Positions 1 through 8,416 of a stretch of DNA of 64,000 bases are shown in pieces; position 1 is the first letter of the stretch; every line of letters starts with the position of its first letter. Source of the DNA: Saccharopolyspora_D taberi (GTDB lineage: Bacteria; Actinomycetota; Actinomycetes; Mycobacteriales; Pseudonocardiaceae); the NCBI RefSeq assembly GCF_039534165.1, contig NZ_BAAAUX010000019.1, positions 1 to 64,000 of the forward strand. Reading direction: 5' to 3'. The notes beneath the pieces were generated by a model. It did no database searches. It saw only the letters and a list, made by a program, of their open reading frames with translations, and was not told where the DNA came from. The position numbers and the translations under genes were made by a program.

Positions 1-237
1 GGCGGCGCGCTCCCAGGCCCGCCGCAACGCGACCTCGACCGCCCAGCCGCCCCGCGCTGCGGACTCGGTCAGCACCAGCGCGGTGTGCGGAAGACCGGAG
101 CTGATCTCCTCCAGCTCGTCCACCAGGCGCACCGCGTGCACCTGCGCGCGCAGCGGTGCGTCGCCGATCTCGGTCGCCCCGCTCAGCGGTCCGCCGCCGA
201 CGAGCTCGGCGACGGTCAGCGGGTCCGCGCCGCTCAC
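1..237 (-). CDS. PucR-family regulator, N-terminal part (runs off window)
   Basis: Reading from a GTG at 237 down to base 1 gives an uninterrupted 79-codon frame beginning VSGADPLTVAELVGGG and continuing through LRAQVHAVRLVDELEEI. This is the start of the PucR N-terminal (purine catabolism regulator-like) domain; the C-terminal helix-turn-helix lies outside the window. The GTG overlaps the TGA of the DUF917 gene (GTGA), so it is the third gene of a hydantoinase/DUF917 operon and probably its regulator. The domain call rests on family resemblance of one third of the protein. Confidence 0.75.
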   Translation of the reverse strand, partial: MSGADPLTVAELVGGGPLSGATEIGDAPLRAQVHAVRLVDELEEISSGLPHTALVLTESAARGGWAVEVALRRAWERAA

Positions 238-1316
238 CGGACCACCAGGTCCGGGAGCCCGAACGCCTCCGGGCCGGCCAGCGCCATGCCCTCCGGGGTG
301 CGCCACGGCGGCGCGGCGGGCAGCACCAGCACCTCCACCTCCATGCCGATCCCGACGTCCTCGACCCCGAGCACCCGCCGGTCCGGCAACCCGAGCAGGC
401 CGATCACGTCCGGCACCGACGCCACCGCGCCGCCGTCGGCGAGGACGAGCAGCACCTCGTTGTGCACTTCGAGCCGCAGCACCCGCCCGCGCTCACCGGA
501 CTCGCGGATCAGCACGCTCGACGCGCCCGCTGGCAGCCGCCGCTCGCGCCAGCGCGCGGTGCGGTGCTCGATGTCGATCACCCGGCCCTGCCCGAGCAGC
601 CCGCCGCCGAGCCTGCGGGCGACCGCGTCGCCGGAGACCGCCGCGCGGGTGAGCAGCCGGCCCACCTCCAGCGCCCGGCTGACACCGCCCGGAACACCGG
701 TCGCCGCCAGCTGCGCCGGGGTGGCCGGGTAGCACGCGCACACCACCCAGCCGCCGCAGCTGAGCACGGTCTGCCGGAGCAGGAGCTCCAGGCGCGGCTG
801 CGGGCAGTCCAGCACCACGACCTCGCCGCCGCTGCCCGCCGCGGCCAACGGCGTCGGCGACACCCCGCCCAGGGCGAAGGTGGTCTGCTCGACCAGTGGG
901 AACACCCGGCCCATCCCGTCCACGTCGAGCAGCGGAACGCCCAGCTCGGCGGCGGCGAGCACCGGCAGCAGCGCGTTCTCCCCGGCGACGTTGAGCGGCG
1001 CGACCGCCGTGCACGACCGGCCGGTCCAGCGTTCGAGCCGCCCCATCGCCCGCAGCACCTCGTCGCCGGTGGGCAGTTGCTCGCCCATCAGGAACGGTGC
1101 GCCGACGAACCCGACGGCCGCGCACCACCCGTCCGGAACGTCCCGCGCGGACAGCAGCGGCACCGGTCCTGACCCCGCCAGCACCGACCGCAACCACTCC
1201 ACCGGCACGCTCAACCGCCCGCCGTCCCCTCCGCCGCCGGAGGTGAACAGCTGCGCGCCCGCGAACAGCGCGTCGACGTCCTCCGGTCCGACCGATCCGG
1301 CGGGCTGCCAGGTCAT
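234..1316 (-). CDS. DUF917 family protein (S-methyl thiohydantoin desulfurase-like)
   Basis: A 360-residue protein starting MTWQPAGSVGPEDVDALF, with the Gly-rich stretch FTSGGGGDGG near residues 28-37 and an MGEQLPTGDE segment around 77, both typical of DUF917. Family members occur beside hydantoinase/oxoprolinase genes and include an enzyme that removes sulfur from thiohydantoins; the substrate here is unknown. The ATG overlaps the upstream gene's TGA (ATGA) and its own TGA overlaps the next GTG, so the three genes are translationally coupled. Confidence 0.8.
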   Translation of the reverse strand: MTWQPAGSVGPEDVDALFAGAQLFTSGGGGDGGRLSVPVEWLRSVLAGSGPVPLLSARDVPDGWCAAVGFVGAPFLMGEQLPTGDEVLRAMGRLERWTGRSCTAVAPLNVAGENALLPVLAAAELGVPLLDVDGMGRVFPLVEQTTFALGGVSPTPLAAAGSGGEVVVLDCPQPRLELLLRQTVLSCGGWVVCACYPATPAQLAATGVPGGVSRALEVGRLLTRAAVSGDAVARRLGGGLLGQGRVIDIEHRTARWRERRLPAGASSVLIRESGERGRVLRLEVHNEVLLVLADGGAVASVPDVIGLLGLPDRRVLGVEDVGIGMEVEVLVLPAAPPWRTPEGMALAGPEAFGLPDLVVR

Positions 1317-2623
1317 GGGCGCACCACCTCGGCGGCGACCCCGGTGGCCCGCACCTGCACCCGGTACACGCTGCCCGGCAGGTAGGCGACCGAACCGGTG
1401 CGCACCTCGGCGATCCGCACCGAGTCCGGCCGGGCGCCCGCGCTGACCGCGCGGACCATCGCCTCCTCGCCCGCCCGGTCGATCGCGGTGGCCAGGTCCA
1501 GGTCGTCGGACTCCACGACCACGCGGTCCACCTCGGCCGCGGGCTGCGCCCACGCGGCGCCGACGGCTCCGGCGACGACGCCGTCCGCCGGGCACCGCGC
1601 GCCGAGCGCGGAGGCGACCCGAGCCGCCCGCTCCGGCGTCCCGGTGACCACGACCGGACGGGGTTCGGCCGCTCCGCGCAGCCTGGACACCGTCCGCCCG
1701 ATGTCGTCGGCCACCGCGACATCGGGCAGCGGAAGGCTCAGCGGCGGCACCCCGGCGTCGGTGGCTCGCCGGGGGAAGCCGTTGTCGACCAGCCCGGCCC
1801 GGGCGCGGTCCGCGCGCAGGTCCACGACGACGGCGTCGCCGGTCTCGGCGAGCACGGCAGCTCCGCGCAGCGCGGCAGCGGTGTCGGCCTCCAGCGCCGC
1901 CAACGGGAACCGGCGCAGGTACTCGGTGTTCATCGCGGCGGCGTCGTGCCGGGTGAACAGCGTGGCGGCGCCGGGCAGCAGCTCGTCGACCACCGCGCGG
2001 CACTCGTCGGCGACGCGTTCCGCGAGCGGGCGGGACGCCGCGTTGAGCACGGCGGTGTTCTCCCTGGCGAGAAGGCCGAGGCCGCCGATCTCGTGGGACA
2101 GCGTCACCGGCAGTTCGGGTACTGCGTGGTGCACCGCCTCGGCGACCGCGATCTCCTGCTCGGCGCGGATCGGCGAGCCGACAGCGGTGACGGTCAGGCC
2201 GCGGGCTCCGCGGTTCGCGGCGTCCTCGGCGAAGCGCAGCACGGCGGGGAGGTCGAGATCGCCGAGCGCGCGGCCGGTGAGGTCGAAGCCGCCGGGCAGC
2301 ACGGCGGACCAGCCCCGCACCGCCGAGCACAACCGCCCGGGCCAGCCGGACAGCGGCGGGAGGACACTGCGGTCGGAGTGCGCGAGCCGCAGCACCGCGA
2401 CCGGCGCGAGCTCCGACGCGTCCGCGAGCGCGTCGGAAAACCGGCTCGTCGCTATGGAGACCGACGTCGGGGCGAGCTGCTCCGGCAACCGGCGCAGCAG
2501 GGCTCGAAGCGCACCCGCCACGTCAGACGTCGGGGTATCGACGGCTGCCGACGCCCGGACACCGTTGGCGTCGACCACGGCGACCGCACCGCCCGCGCGA
2601 TCGAGGTACACCCCCGACCTCAC
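1313..2623 (-). CDS. Hydantoinase/oxoprolinase-like protein
   Basis: A 436-residue protein from a GTG at 2623 (VRSGVYLDRAGG). Middle and C-terminal segments (RGLTVTAVGSPIRAEQEIAVAEAV, FTRHDAAAMNTEYLRRFPL) match the hydantoinase A/oxoprolinase fold. It is shorter than classical HyuA (about 690 residues) but near the size of versions paired with DUF917. The usual N-terminal DVGGTxT nucleotide loop is replaced by YLDRAGG, which is odd. The frame stays open to 2845, but that extension crosses a Fur-type box and is not protein-like. First gene of a coupled three-gene operon. Confidence 0.72.
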   Translation of the reverse strand: MRSGVYLDRAGGAVAVVDANGVRASAAVDTPTSDVAGALRALLRRLPEQLAPTSVSIATSRFSDALADASELAPVAVLRLAHSDRSVLPPLSGWPGRLCSAVRGWSAVLPGGFDLTGRALGDLDLPAVLRFAEDAANRGARGLTVTAVGSPIRAEQEIAVAEAVHHAVPELPVTLSHEIGGLGLLARENTAVLNAASRPLAERVADECRAVVDELLPGAATLFTRHDAAAMNTEYLRRFPLAALEADTAAALRGAAVLAETGDAVVVDLRADRARAGLVDNGFPRRATDAGVPPLSLPLPDVAVADDIGRTVSRLRGAAEPRPVVVTGTPERAARVASALGARCPADGVVAGAVGAAWAQPAAEVDRVVVESDDLDLATAIDRAGEEAMVRAVSAGARPDSVRIAEVRTGSVAYLPGSVYRVQVRATGVAAEVVRP

Positions 2624-2762
2624 TCCACGCCACCTGCGCAGTCCCCGAGCACCACGTTCCGACACTAGTGCGATCGGAGGACGGAGTCGAGTGGCCGCTT
2701 CTCGGCAGCATGGGTTCTGTCCACAAGAGACATCGACCGGCGGTGCGGGTTGCCCGAGCTTG

Positions 2763-2779
2763 ATGACAATGGTTATCAT
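2763..2779. promoter_or_regulatory. Fur/Zur-type operator
   Basis: A 7-3-7 inverted repeat, ATGACAA-TGG-TTATCAT, with one mismatch between arms. AT-rich dyads of this form (ATGAtAA...TTaTCAT) are typical Fur-superfamily boxes and stand out in this GC-rich DNA. It lies 51 bp before the start at 2830 and 140 bp before the divergent start at 2623. Zur is more likely than Fur only by analogy with actinobacterial sites. Confidence 0.6.
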
Positions 2780-2829
2780 TTTAACTGGAACCACACAGAC
2801 CCGGCCGCGGGCAGCAACCAGGGACATCC

Positions 2830-3240
2830 ATGGCCACACAAGCACGCCACAGCACCGAGAACGATTCCCGCAGCGGCCTCACCGCGATCGTCTGCGACAG
2901 CTGCGGGGACAGCGGGGAGCGTCCGTTGCTTGCAGCGCTCAGGGAAACGATTCGACGCCTTCCGCACGCGGTGCTCCTGCGCACGACCTGCCCGCTGGGC
3001 CGGATGTGGTGTCACACCAGGAAGATCTCGGCACCGTACGGCGCGGGCCAGGTCGTGCTGGTGCAGCGGTGCACCGACACCCGCAGGCCGCTGGGGCCCG
3101 TCATCCTCGTCGGCCCCGTGGAAACCGCCGAGGACGTCGCGGAGCTGACCCGCTGGCTCGAAACCCGCCCGCTGGAGGTCGAATCACTCCCCCGACGCCT
3201 GCGGCGGCTCCAGAACGCCCACCGCTCCAACCAGAACTAA
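2830..3240 (+). CDS. Small cysteine-containing, probably metal-binding protein
   Basis: A 136-residue protein starting MATQARHSTENDS. Cysteines at 22, 25, 54, 61 and 81 lie in CDSCG, RTTCPLGRMWC and QRCTDTRRPLGP contexts. The fold looks like the thioredoxin-like ferredoxin/DUF1636 group of small metal-binding proteins, but cysteine spacing is not the classical [2Fe-2S] one, so iron-sulfur binding is not proven. The Fur/Zur-like box upstream suggests expression under metal limitation, perhaps as a metal-sparing or metal-handling protein. The 3' end faces the FMN reductase gene 12 bp away. Confidence 0.6.
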   Translation: MATQARHSTENDSRSGLTAIVCDSCGDSGERPLLAALRETIRRLPHAVLLRTTCPLGRMWCHTRKISAPYGAGQVVLVQRCTDTRRPLGPVILVGPVETAEDVAELTRWLETRPLEVESLPRRLRRLQNAHRSNQN

Positions 3241-3252
3241 AGCAGCGAGGGA

Positions 3253-3975
3253 TCACCGGTAGTCGGGGTTGTCGAACCCCACGTGACAGCCCGCGTCCCA
3301 CTCCGAACGCTGGTTGCCGTACGCCGGAATCCCGCCCGCTCGCCGCAGCATCGCCGCTAGGTGCATCAGGTTGAACGTCATGAACGTGGTGTTGCGGTTG
3401 GTGAAATCGTTGTCCGGCCCGCCCGAACCGGGATCCGAGTACGACGGGCCCGGCCCGGCTTCACCGACCCACCCGGCATCGGCCTGCGGCGGGATGGTGT
3501 ACCCGAGGTGTTGGAGGCTGTAGAGGACGTTCATCGCGCAGTGCTTCGCGCCGTCCTCGTTGCCAGTGATCAGGCAGCCGCCCGTCCGGCCGTAGTACGC
3601 GTACTGCCCGGCGTCGTTGAGCAGGTGCGAACACCCGTACAGCCGCTCGACGACCCGCTTCATCACCGAACTGTTGTCCCCCAGCCAGATCGGCCCGCAC
3701 AGCACCAGGATGTCGGTGGCGAGCACGGCCCGGAAAATCTCCGGCCACGCGTCGGCCGACCAGCCGTGTTCGGTCATGTCCGGCCACACACCGGTGGCGA
3801 TGTCGTGATCCACCGCGCGCACGACGTCGACCTCGACGCCGTACCGCCGCATGATCGCGGTGCTGACCCCGATGAGTCCTTCGGTGTGGCTGCGTTCCGG
3901 CGACCGCTTCAGCGTGCAGTTGACGTACAACGCACGCAGGCCGTCGAAACGCGGCTCTCCGTTGTCCGCGGGCAC
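3253..3975 (-). CDS. NAD(P)H-dependent FMN reductase / flavodoxin-like oxidoreductase
   Basis: A 240-residue flavodoxin-fold protein. The N-terminal strand LRALYVNCTLKRSPERSHTEGL is the FMN phosphate loop, and LVLCGPIWLGDNSSVMKRVVERL with GRTGGCLITGNEDGAKH matches the second and third flavin loops of the NADPH-dependent FMN reductase family. It probably reduces FMN or small acceptors in the cytoplasm. The start at 3975 lacks an obvious strong ribosome site. Convergent with the cysteine protein gene; no operon partner. Confidence 0.8.
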   Translation of the reverse strand: MPADNGEPRFDGLRALYVNCTLKRSPERSHTEGLIGVSTAIMRRYGVEVDVVRAVDHDIATGVWPDMTEHGWSADAWPEIFRAVLATDILVLCGPIWLGDNSSVMKRVVERLYGCSHLLNDAGQYAYYGRTGGCLITGNEDGAKHCAMNVLYSLQHLGYTIPPQADAGWVGEAGPGPSYSDPGSGGPDNDFTNRNTTFMTFNLMHLAAMLRRAGGIPAYGNQRSEWDAGCHVGFDNPDYR

Positions 3976-4176
3976 GTCCGCTCAGCCGCCCGCCTCGGCG
4001 AATGCCATTGCGCAGCCCCCACGTCGATGAACCGGCCACCTTCACGCTAACCGGCGGCCCGGCACCGCACCTGGTCAACTCCGGCTCGAAACCGCCCGGA
4101 TTTCCCGGCGGCGGGGGAAGTACCGGCGCAGCTCGCCGGGCTTGTCCACGGGCGTTCGCTGCCCGCGGATCACCCC

Positions 4177-4208
4177 GGGTGCGGCGGCTCGACGCGACCG
4201 CCGCACCC
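4177..4208. terminator. Hairpin downstream of the SseB-like gene
   Basis: An 11-bp perfect stem (GGGTGCGGCGG and its complement) with a 10-nt loop, 18 nt beyond the stop at 4226. No U tract, which is usual for actinobacterial terminators. Confidence 0.6.
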
Positions 4209-4225
4209 TCGGTGCCCCTCCCGGA

Positions 4226-4621
4226 TCAGACCTCGTCCTCGTCCGAGGAGCCGGCGTAGACGGGCAGCATCCGCACCACCTCGGCAGGAAGACCGATGCC
4301 GTCCTCGCTGGCCGGGTTCACCGCGAGCCACATCTCGTCCGACGGCCAGTTGGCGGCCAGCTCGGCGATCGGCAGCTCGACGGCGGACTCGACGTCGGCT
4401 CCGGCTTCCCGCAGCGCTTCCTCCGAGGTGAAGACCGGGATGTACTGCTGGCCCTCCTGCTCGATGACCGGGATCGAGATCGCGCCCTCGGGCTGTTCCT
4501 CCCCCTCCTCGGCAGGGGCCTGCGGCAGCAGCGCGACGCTGGTCGCGAGCTCCTGCAGAACCGCCTCGGTCTCGTCGGCGACGGCGTCCTCCGCCTGGGT
4601 GCGATCGTCTGAAGAGGTCAT
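4226..4621 (-). CDS. SseB-like N-terminal domain protein
   Basis: A 131-residue acidic protein. Residues about 46-125 (AISIPVIEQEGQQYIPVFTSEEAL to MWLAVNPASEDGIGLPAEVVRML) match the SseB N-terminal domain family, small cytoplasmic proteins of unclear role in actinobacteria. The first 45 residues are low-complexity, Glu/Ala-rich and probably disordered. ATG start at 4621. Monocistronic, with a strong hairpin after the stop. Confidence 0.75.
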   Translation of the reverse strand: MTSSDDRTQAEDAVADETEAVLQELATSVALLPQAPAEEGEEQPEGAISIPVIEQEGQQYIPVFTSEEALREAGADVESAVELPIAELAANWPSDEMWLAVNPASEDGIGLPAEVVRMLPVYAGSSDEDEV

Positions 4622-4813
4622 GGTCCGTCCTTACTTCACGGGGTGCTTCGGTTTGGCGACGAGTAGGTGCGCGAACGCGCGAGGCCCCACCGTACGGGGC
4701 CGCTTCGGCGGCGGCGAACACCCACCCACCGCAAGCCCGGAGCGGCCACCGCACCAGGCTCGCTGACCACCTTGGACTCGTCGCGCCCCACCCCGAGGCC
4801 CGGCCGGCCCGGT

Positions 4814-4999
4814 TCATCTCCTCACCGCGCTGCGGAAGAGGTCACTGGCGGCGAATGCGAGCCTGGACACCAGTCCCAGGCCCGAGATGTCCGCGAGAGT
4901 GAGCGCCAGCGGCCGGACGCCGGTCTGCCCGGAGCCCATCTCGATGGTGAGTTTTCCGGTTGCACCGCTGGGAATCTGCCAGGTGAGTTCCAGGATCAT
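4814..4999 (-). CDS. Hypothetical 61-residue protein
   Basis: Begins MILELTWQIPSGATGKLTIE. The start is fixed by a perfect Shine-Dalgarno (AAGGAGGT at 5005-5012) five bases upstream of the ATG at 4999. The frame remains open further upstream, but that extension is Arg/Pro-rich shadow sequence. No signal peptide or clear membrane span; the last 20 residues are mildly hydrophobic and amphipathic. I do not recognise the family. The strong ribosome site argues for real translation. Confidence 0.6.
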   Translation of the reverse strand: MILELTWQIPSGATGKLTIEMGSGQTGVRPLALTLADISGLGLVSRLAFAASDLFRSAVRR

Positions 5000-5334
5000 C
5001 ACGGACCTCCTTGCGGAGAGCCCGAATCGCGGCAGGAGTCGTCCACGCGGCGGCACGAGTCGCCGCCGGGCGGTGGGAACTCGCCTACGGCCGCACAGCG
5101 TGGGAACCGGCCGTGATCGGGCGGGAAGCGACGGGATCGGCAACCGGACTGTGGCTGGGCTTCATCCCACACCTCCCTCACGGCCAGGACTCGCACCGAG
5201 TCCGCTCCAGGAAGGGAAACCCGCGTCCGCAGGGAACGGGCGTCCCTCTCGTCGCAGCTTTGGCACTGCACGGCTCAATCCGCAGGACGCGGTAGCGGTT
5301 CGACGGTCTCAAGCACCTCCGGAGGTGTCAACCC
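5000..5334. other. Intergenic region between the 61-residue ORF and mgtE
   Basis: No convincing gene on either strand; frames here are Arg/Pro-rich shadows. It holds the promoter and ribosome site of the 61-residue gene and a perfect 14-bp palindrome (CACCTCCGGAGGTG, 5314-5327) eight bases past the mgtE stop, which could fold at the mgtE mRNA end. Confidence 0.6.
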
Positions 5335-6666
5335 TCAGACGCCGAGGACGGCCCTGGCGATGAGGAAGTAGATGATCAGGCCCGTGGCATCGACGAGCGT
5401 GGTCACCAACGGGGCCGACACCACCGCGGGATCGATGCCGATCCGTTTCGCCAGCAGCGGCATGGCGGCTCCGACGACCGCCGCCCACGAGCAGATGACC
5501 ACCACCGACAACGCTACGGTCACGGCAACGGGGAAATCGACCAGCAACGCACCGATGAGCAGCCCGACGACGGCGAGCATGGCACCGAGCAGGAGCCCGA
5601 CCCGGCACTCGCGCCAGGCCACGCGCAGCACGTCACCGGTGCGGACCTCGCCGACGGCGAGGGCGCGGACGGCCGCGGTGGCGGCCTGGGAACCGGCGTT
5701 GCCGCCGGTGCCGACAAGCAGCGGGATGAACAGGGCCAGCGCGGTGACCTCGGCCAGGGTGGTCTCGAAGATCTGCAGCACGTTGACCGTCAGCGTGGCG
5801 GCGACGATGAGCAGCAGCAGCCAGACCACGCGGGACCGGGCGAGCTGGGTGACGCTGGCGGCCATGTAGTGGCCCGGCCACGGCGTCGTGGCCGACTGGC
5901 GGGCGATGTCCTCGGTGTCGGCGGCTTCGATGAGTTCGACGGCGTCATCGATCGTCAGCAGGCCCACGACGCGGTTCTCGCTGTCGACCACGGGCAGGGC
6001 GAGCAGGTTGGCCTGCTGCATCAGCCGGGCGGCGGACTCGGCGTCGTCGGTGGCGTAGGCGTGCGGCGTGTCGGCCGTGACCAGCTCGGTGACCTGCCGG
6101 TCCGGCGGGCTGAGCACCAGCCGCCGCAGCGTGACCACGCCCTGGAGGCGGCGGTGGTCGTCGACGACGGGCAGGGTGTAGACGGTCTCGGCATCAGCGC
6201 CCTTGGCCCGTACCGAGCCGAGGGCCTGGCTCGCGGTGAGCCCCTGGCGCAGCGGCACGACCTCGGGACTCATGTAGCGGCCGACCGAGCCTTCGGGATA
6301 GCCGAGCAGGTCCGCGGTCATCTGCCGTTCCCGCAGGCTCAGGCCGGCCAGGACGCGCTGGGCGAACTTCGCGGGAGCCTCGCCGAGCAGACGCGCGCGG
6401 TCGTCGGGATCCATCGCCTCGACCAGGTCGTGGAACGCCTGGTCGCGCAGTCCGGAAAGCACGTGCTGCTGGTCGACCGGATCGAGCTCCTCGAAGACCG
6501 TCAGCGCGCGGTCCTTGTCGAGCAGGCGGAACAGCAGCACCGCGGTGATCGGATCCTGGCGGCCGAGTTCGTCGGCGACCTCGTAGGGCTGGCGTTCGGC
6601 CAGCCACCGCTGCATGCCCGCGACGTCATTGCGGTCCAGCAACTCGCGCAGGACATCGGTTGCCAT
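5335..6666 (-). CDS. mgtE: MgtE-type magnesium transporter
   Basis: A 443-residue protein with the full MgtE plan: N-terminal alpha-superhelical domain (residues 1-130), two CBS domains (about 131-255, each ending in a SPPDRQVTE- or LLTIDDAVEL-type motif), a connecting helix, and five C-terminal membrane helices with the pore signature FIPLLVGTGGNAGSQAAT near 320-337. It imports Mg2+ across the cytoplasmic membrane, gated by cytosolic Mg2+ binding to the N and CBS domains. Only 53 bp separate the start from the upstream stop, leaving no room for an M-box riboswitch. Confidence 0.95.
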   Translation of the reverse strand: MATDVLRELLDRNDVAGMQRWLAERQPYEVADELGRQDPITAVLLFRLLDKDRALTVFEELDPVDQQHVLSGLRDQAFHDLVEAMDPDDRARLLGEAPAKFAQRVLAGLSLRERQMTADLLGYPEGSVGRYMSPEVVPLRQGLTASQALGSVRAKGADAETVYTLPVVDDHRRLQGVVTLRRLVLSPPDRQVTELVTADTPHAYATDDAESAARLMQQANLLALPVVDSENRVVGLLTIDDAVELIEAADTEDIARQSATTPWPGHYMAASVTQLARSRVVWLLLLIVAATLTVNVLQIFETTLAEVTALALFIPLLVGTGGNAGSQAATAAVRALAVGEVRTGDVLRVAWRECRVGLLLGAMLAVVGLLIGALLVDFPVAVTVALSVVVICSWAAVVGAAMPLLAKRIGIDPAVVSAPLVTTLVDATGLIIYFLIARAVLGV

Positions 6667-6719
6667 CAGGCCCTCCGAGCGCGTTCCGACAAGAACGTTT
6701 CACCGCTTGTGTAGCACCC

Positions 6720-7697
6720 TCAGCCGCCAGCCGCGTCCAGCAGTTCGGCGAACCCCTGCGCCCGAGTGCGCACCGGTGCGTAGCCCAGCTCGTCGCGGGC
6801 TTTCGTGATGTCGATCGTGCACTCCTGGCTGGAGAGCCAGAGCGACATGTAGTCCAGCGGCGGCGTCCCCCGCAGCCGGAACGTGCTCCAGGTCCCTTCG
6901 GCGACCCGGGTCAGGAGGCGGGCGGGCAGCGCGGGCACGGATCGGCCGGGAGGAGCGATCCCCCGGGTCGCCAGCAGATCGGTGACGAAGTCACGGAAGA
7001 CCACCGGCTCGCCATCGGTGACGAAGTACGCCTCGCCGGGACGCCCGTGCTCGGCCGCCAGCAGCAGTCCCCGCACGACGTTGTCGACGTGCGTGGTGTC
7101 GGTCAGATGCCGCCCGCCACCGATCCAGGCGAACCGCCCCGCCCGGACCGCGGCGACCAGCTCGGGCAGGACCGTGGTGTCGCCCGCGCCCCAGACCAGG
7201 CGGGGGCGCAGCACCACCGTCTCCAGGCCGACACCGTTCGCATCGATGACCGCCCGCTCCGCTCGCGCCTTCGACGCCGGATACGCCGCGGGTGAGTCCG
7301 GCCGCAGCGGGGCGGTCTCATCGACGCCGACCAGCGCCTGGCCTGCCATCAGCGCCGCTTCGGTGCCCACGTGCACGACCCGTCGCACGCCCGCGCGGCG
7401 CGCGCCGTCCAGCAGGTTGCGGGTGCCGGTGATGTTGTCCCGCTCGAACGCTTTCCACCCGCCGCCGCGCGTGGTGCGGGCCGCCGAGTGGAAGACGACC
7501 TCGCTCCCGCTCATCGCTTCGCCGAGCCCCACCGGGTCAGACAGGTCACCGGACACCGGCTCGGCACCGACCTCGGCGACCCGGTTCGCCGCGGCGTCCG
7601 AGCGGGCCAGCGCCCGCACGGCGTGCCCGTCCTGGACCAGCCGCCCGATCAGACGCCGTCCCACGAACCCGGAGCCGCCGGTCACGAAAGCTCGCAT
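6720..7697 (-). CDS. NAD(P)-dependent epimerase/dehydratase (3-beta-HSD-like extended SDR)
   Basis: A 325-residue extended SDR. The nucleotide loop TGGSGFVG is at residues 6-13, VVHVG precedes the catalytic region, and YPASK holds the catalytic Tyr and Lys. DNITGTRNLLDGARRAGVRRVV and VVLRPRLVWGAGDT are typical of the 3-beta-hydroxysteroid dehydrogenase/sterol-dehydrogenase branch. Substrate unknown. Divergent from a TetR gene, with a 7-2-7 operator between them, so it is probably the target of that repressor. Confidence 0.85.
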   Translation of the reverse strand: MRAFVTGGSGFVGRRLIGRLVQDGHAVRALARSDAAANRVAEVGAEPVSGDLSDPVGLGEAMSGSEVVFHSAARTTRGGGWKAFERDNITGTRNLLDGARRAGVRRVVHVGTEAALMAGQALVGVDETAPLRPDSPAAYPASKARAERAVIDANGVGLETVVLRPRLVWGAGDTTVLPELVAAVRAGRFAWIGGGRHLTDTTHVDNVVRGLLLAAEHGRPGEAYFVTDGEPVVFRDFVTDLLATRGIAPPGRSVPALPARLLTRVAEGTWSTFRLRGTPPLDYMSLWLSSQECTIDITKARDELGYAPVRTRAQGFAELLDAAGG

Positions 7698-7717
7698 CGC
7701 CTCTCCTCCGCAGTAGG

Positions 7718-7733
7718 TATGCTGACCAACATA
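7718..7733. promoter_or_regulatory. Operator between the SDR and TetR genes
   Basis: A 7-2-7 inverted repeat (TATGCTG-AC-CAACATA, one mismatch) overlapping a possible -10 (TAGTAT, 7732-7737) for the rightward TetR gene. It is placed to repress both divergent genes. Confidence 0.5.
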
Positions 7734-7740
7734 GTATTGG

Positions 7741-7780
7741 AACGACGCCGAGAAGATCCCAACGAAGCCGAGAAGATTCC
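7741..7780 (+). repeat. Perfectly adjacent 20-bp tandem duplication in a 5' leader
   Basis: Two head-to-tail 20-bp copies (7741-7760 and 7761-7780) match at 18 of 20 positions. They lie between the operator and the TetR start, so they would be transcribed as untranslated leader. Function unknown; slippage is the simplest origin. Confidence 0.8.
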
Positions 7781-7792
7781 GGAGTGCAGCGG

Positions 7793-8416
7793 ATGCCCAG
7801 AACCCGGTCCGACTCGCGGAGCAAGATCGTCAGAGGGGCGCAGGACCTGCTGCGCCGCCAGGGCTATCGCGGCACCCGGCTGGCGCAGATCATCGAGGAG
7901 AGCGGCGGCCCGCGCGGATCGACCTACTTCCTGTTCCCCGGCGGCAAGGAGCAGATCGCGACGGAGGCGATCGACGCCTCCGGCGCGGAGTTCGACGCCC
8001 TGATCCGAACCGCCCACCAGGCGACCGGAACGGCCCGTGAATGGATCAACGCGATGGCCGACCACTTCGCCGCCTCGCTGCGGGATTCGGGCTTCACCCA
8101 GGGATGCCCGGTCTCCACCGTCACCCTGGATTCCGCACCTGGCTCGCCCGGCCTGACCGCCGCCTGCCGAGGTGCCTACGACCGCTGGCTGAGCGCGCTC
8201 ACCGACGGGCTCGTCGGCCATGGCGTGACCGAAAGCGCTGCCCCCGACCTCGCCACCGTGATGCTCAGCAGCTTCGAAGGAGCGATGCTGCTCTGCCGCG
8301 CCCACCAGTCGACCGAGCCCTTGCGCCAAGTGCAGCAGCACATCCTGCGCACCGTCGAGCACGAGCTCGCCGACGCTCAGCGGGCGGGCAGCAGCCGGGG
8401 GATCGCGCGCACGTAG
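7793..8416 (+). CDS. TetR/AcrR-family regulator
   Basis: A 207-residue protein. The N-terminal helix-turn-helix spans residues about 5-50 (SKIVRGAQDLLRRQGYRGTRLAQI and GGPRGSTYFLFPGGKEQI). The C-terminal ligand domain (TQGCPVSTVTLDSA, SFEGAMLLCRAHQSTEPL) resembles the LmrA/YxaF subgroup. The ATG at 7793 is chosen over the GTG at 7784 because CCGGAG (7779-7784) is then well spaced. Its 3' end overlaps the convergent permease gene by 40 bp. Probably controls the divergent SDR gene through the site at 7718. Confidence 0.85.
   Translation: MPRTRSDSRSKIVRGAQDLLRRQGYRGTRLAQIIEESGGPRGSTYFLFPGGKEQIATEAIDASGAEFDALIRTAHQATGTAREWINAMADHFAASLRDSGFTQGCPVSTVTLDSAPGSPGLTAACRGAYDRWLSALTDGLVGHGVTESAAPDLATVMLSSFEGAMLLCRAHQSTEPLRQVQQHILRTVEHELADAQRAGSSRGIART

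Noticed and set aside
1313..2845. Long 510-residue hydantoinase start
   Set aside because: The extra N-terminus overlaps the Fur/Zur box and is not homologous to the family.
6667..6719. M-box magnesium riboswitch for mgtE
   Set aside because: Only 53 bases separate the mgtE start from the next gene, too short for the element.
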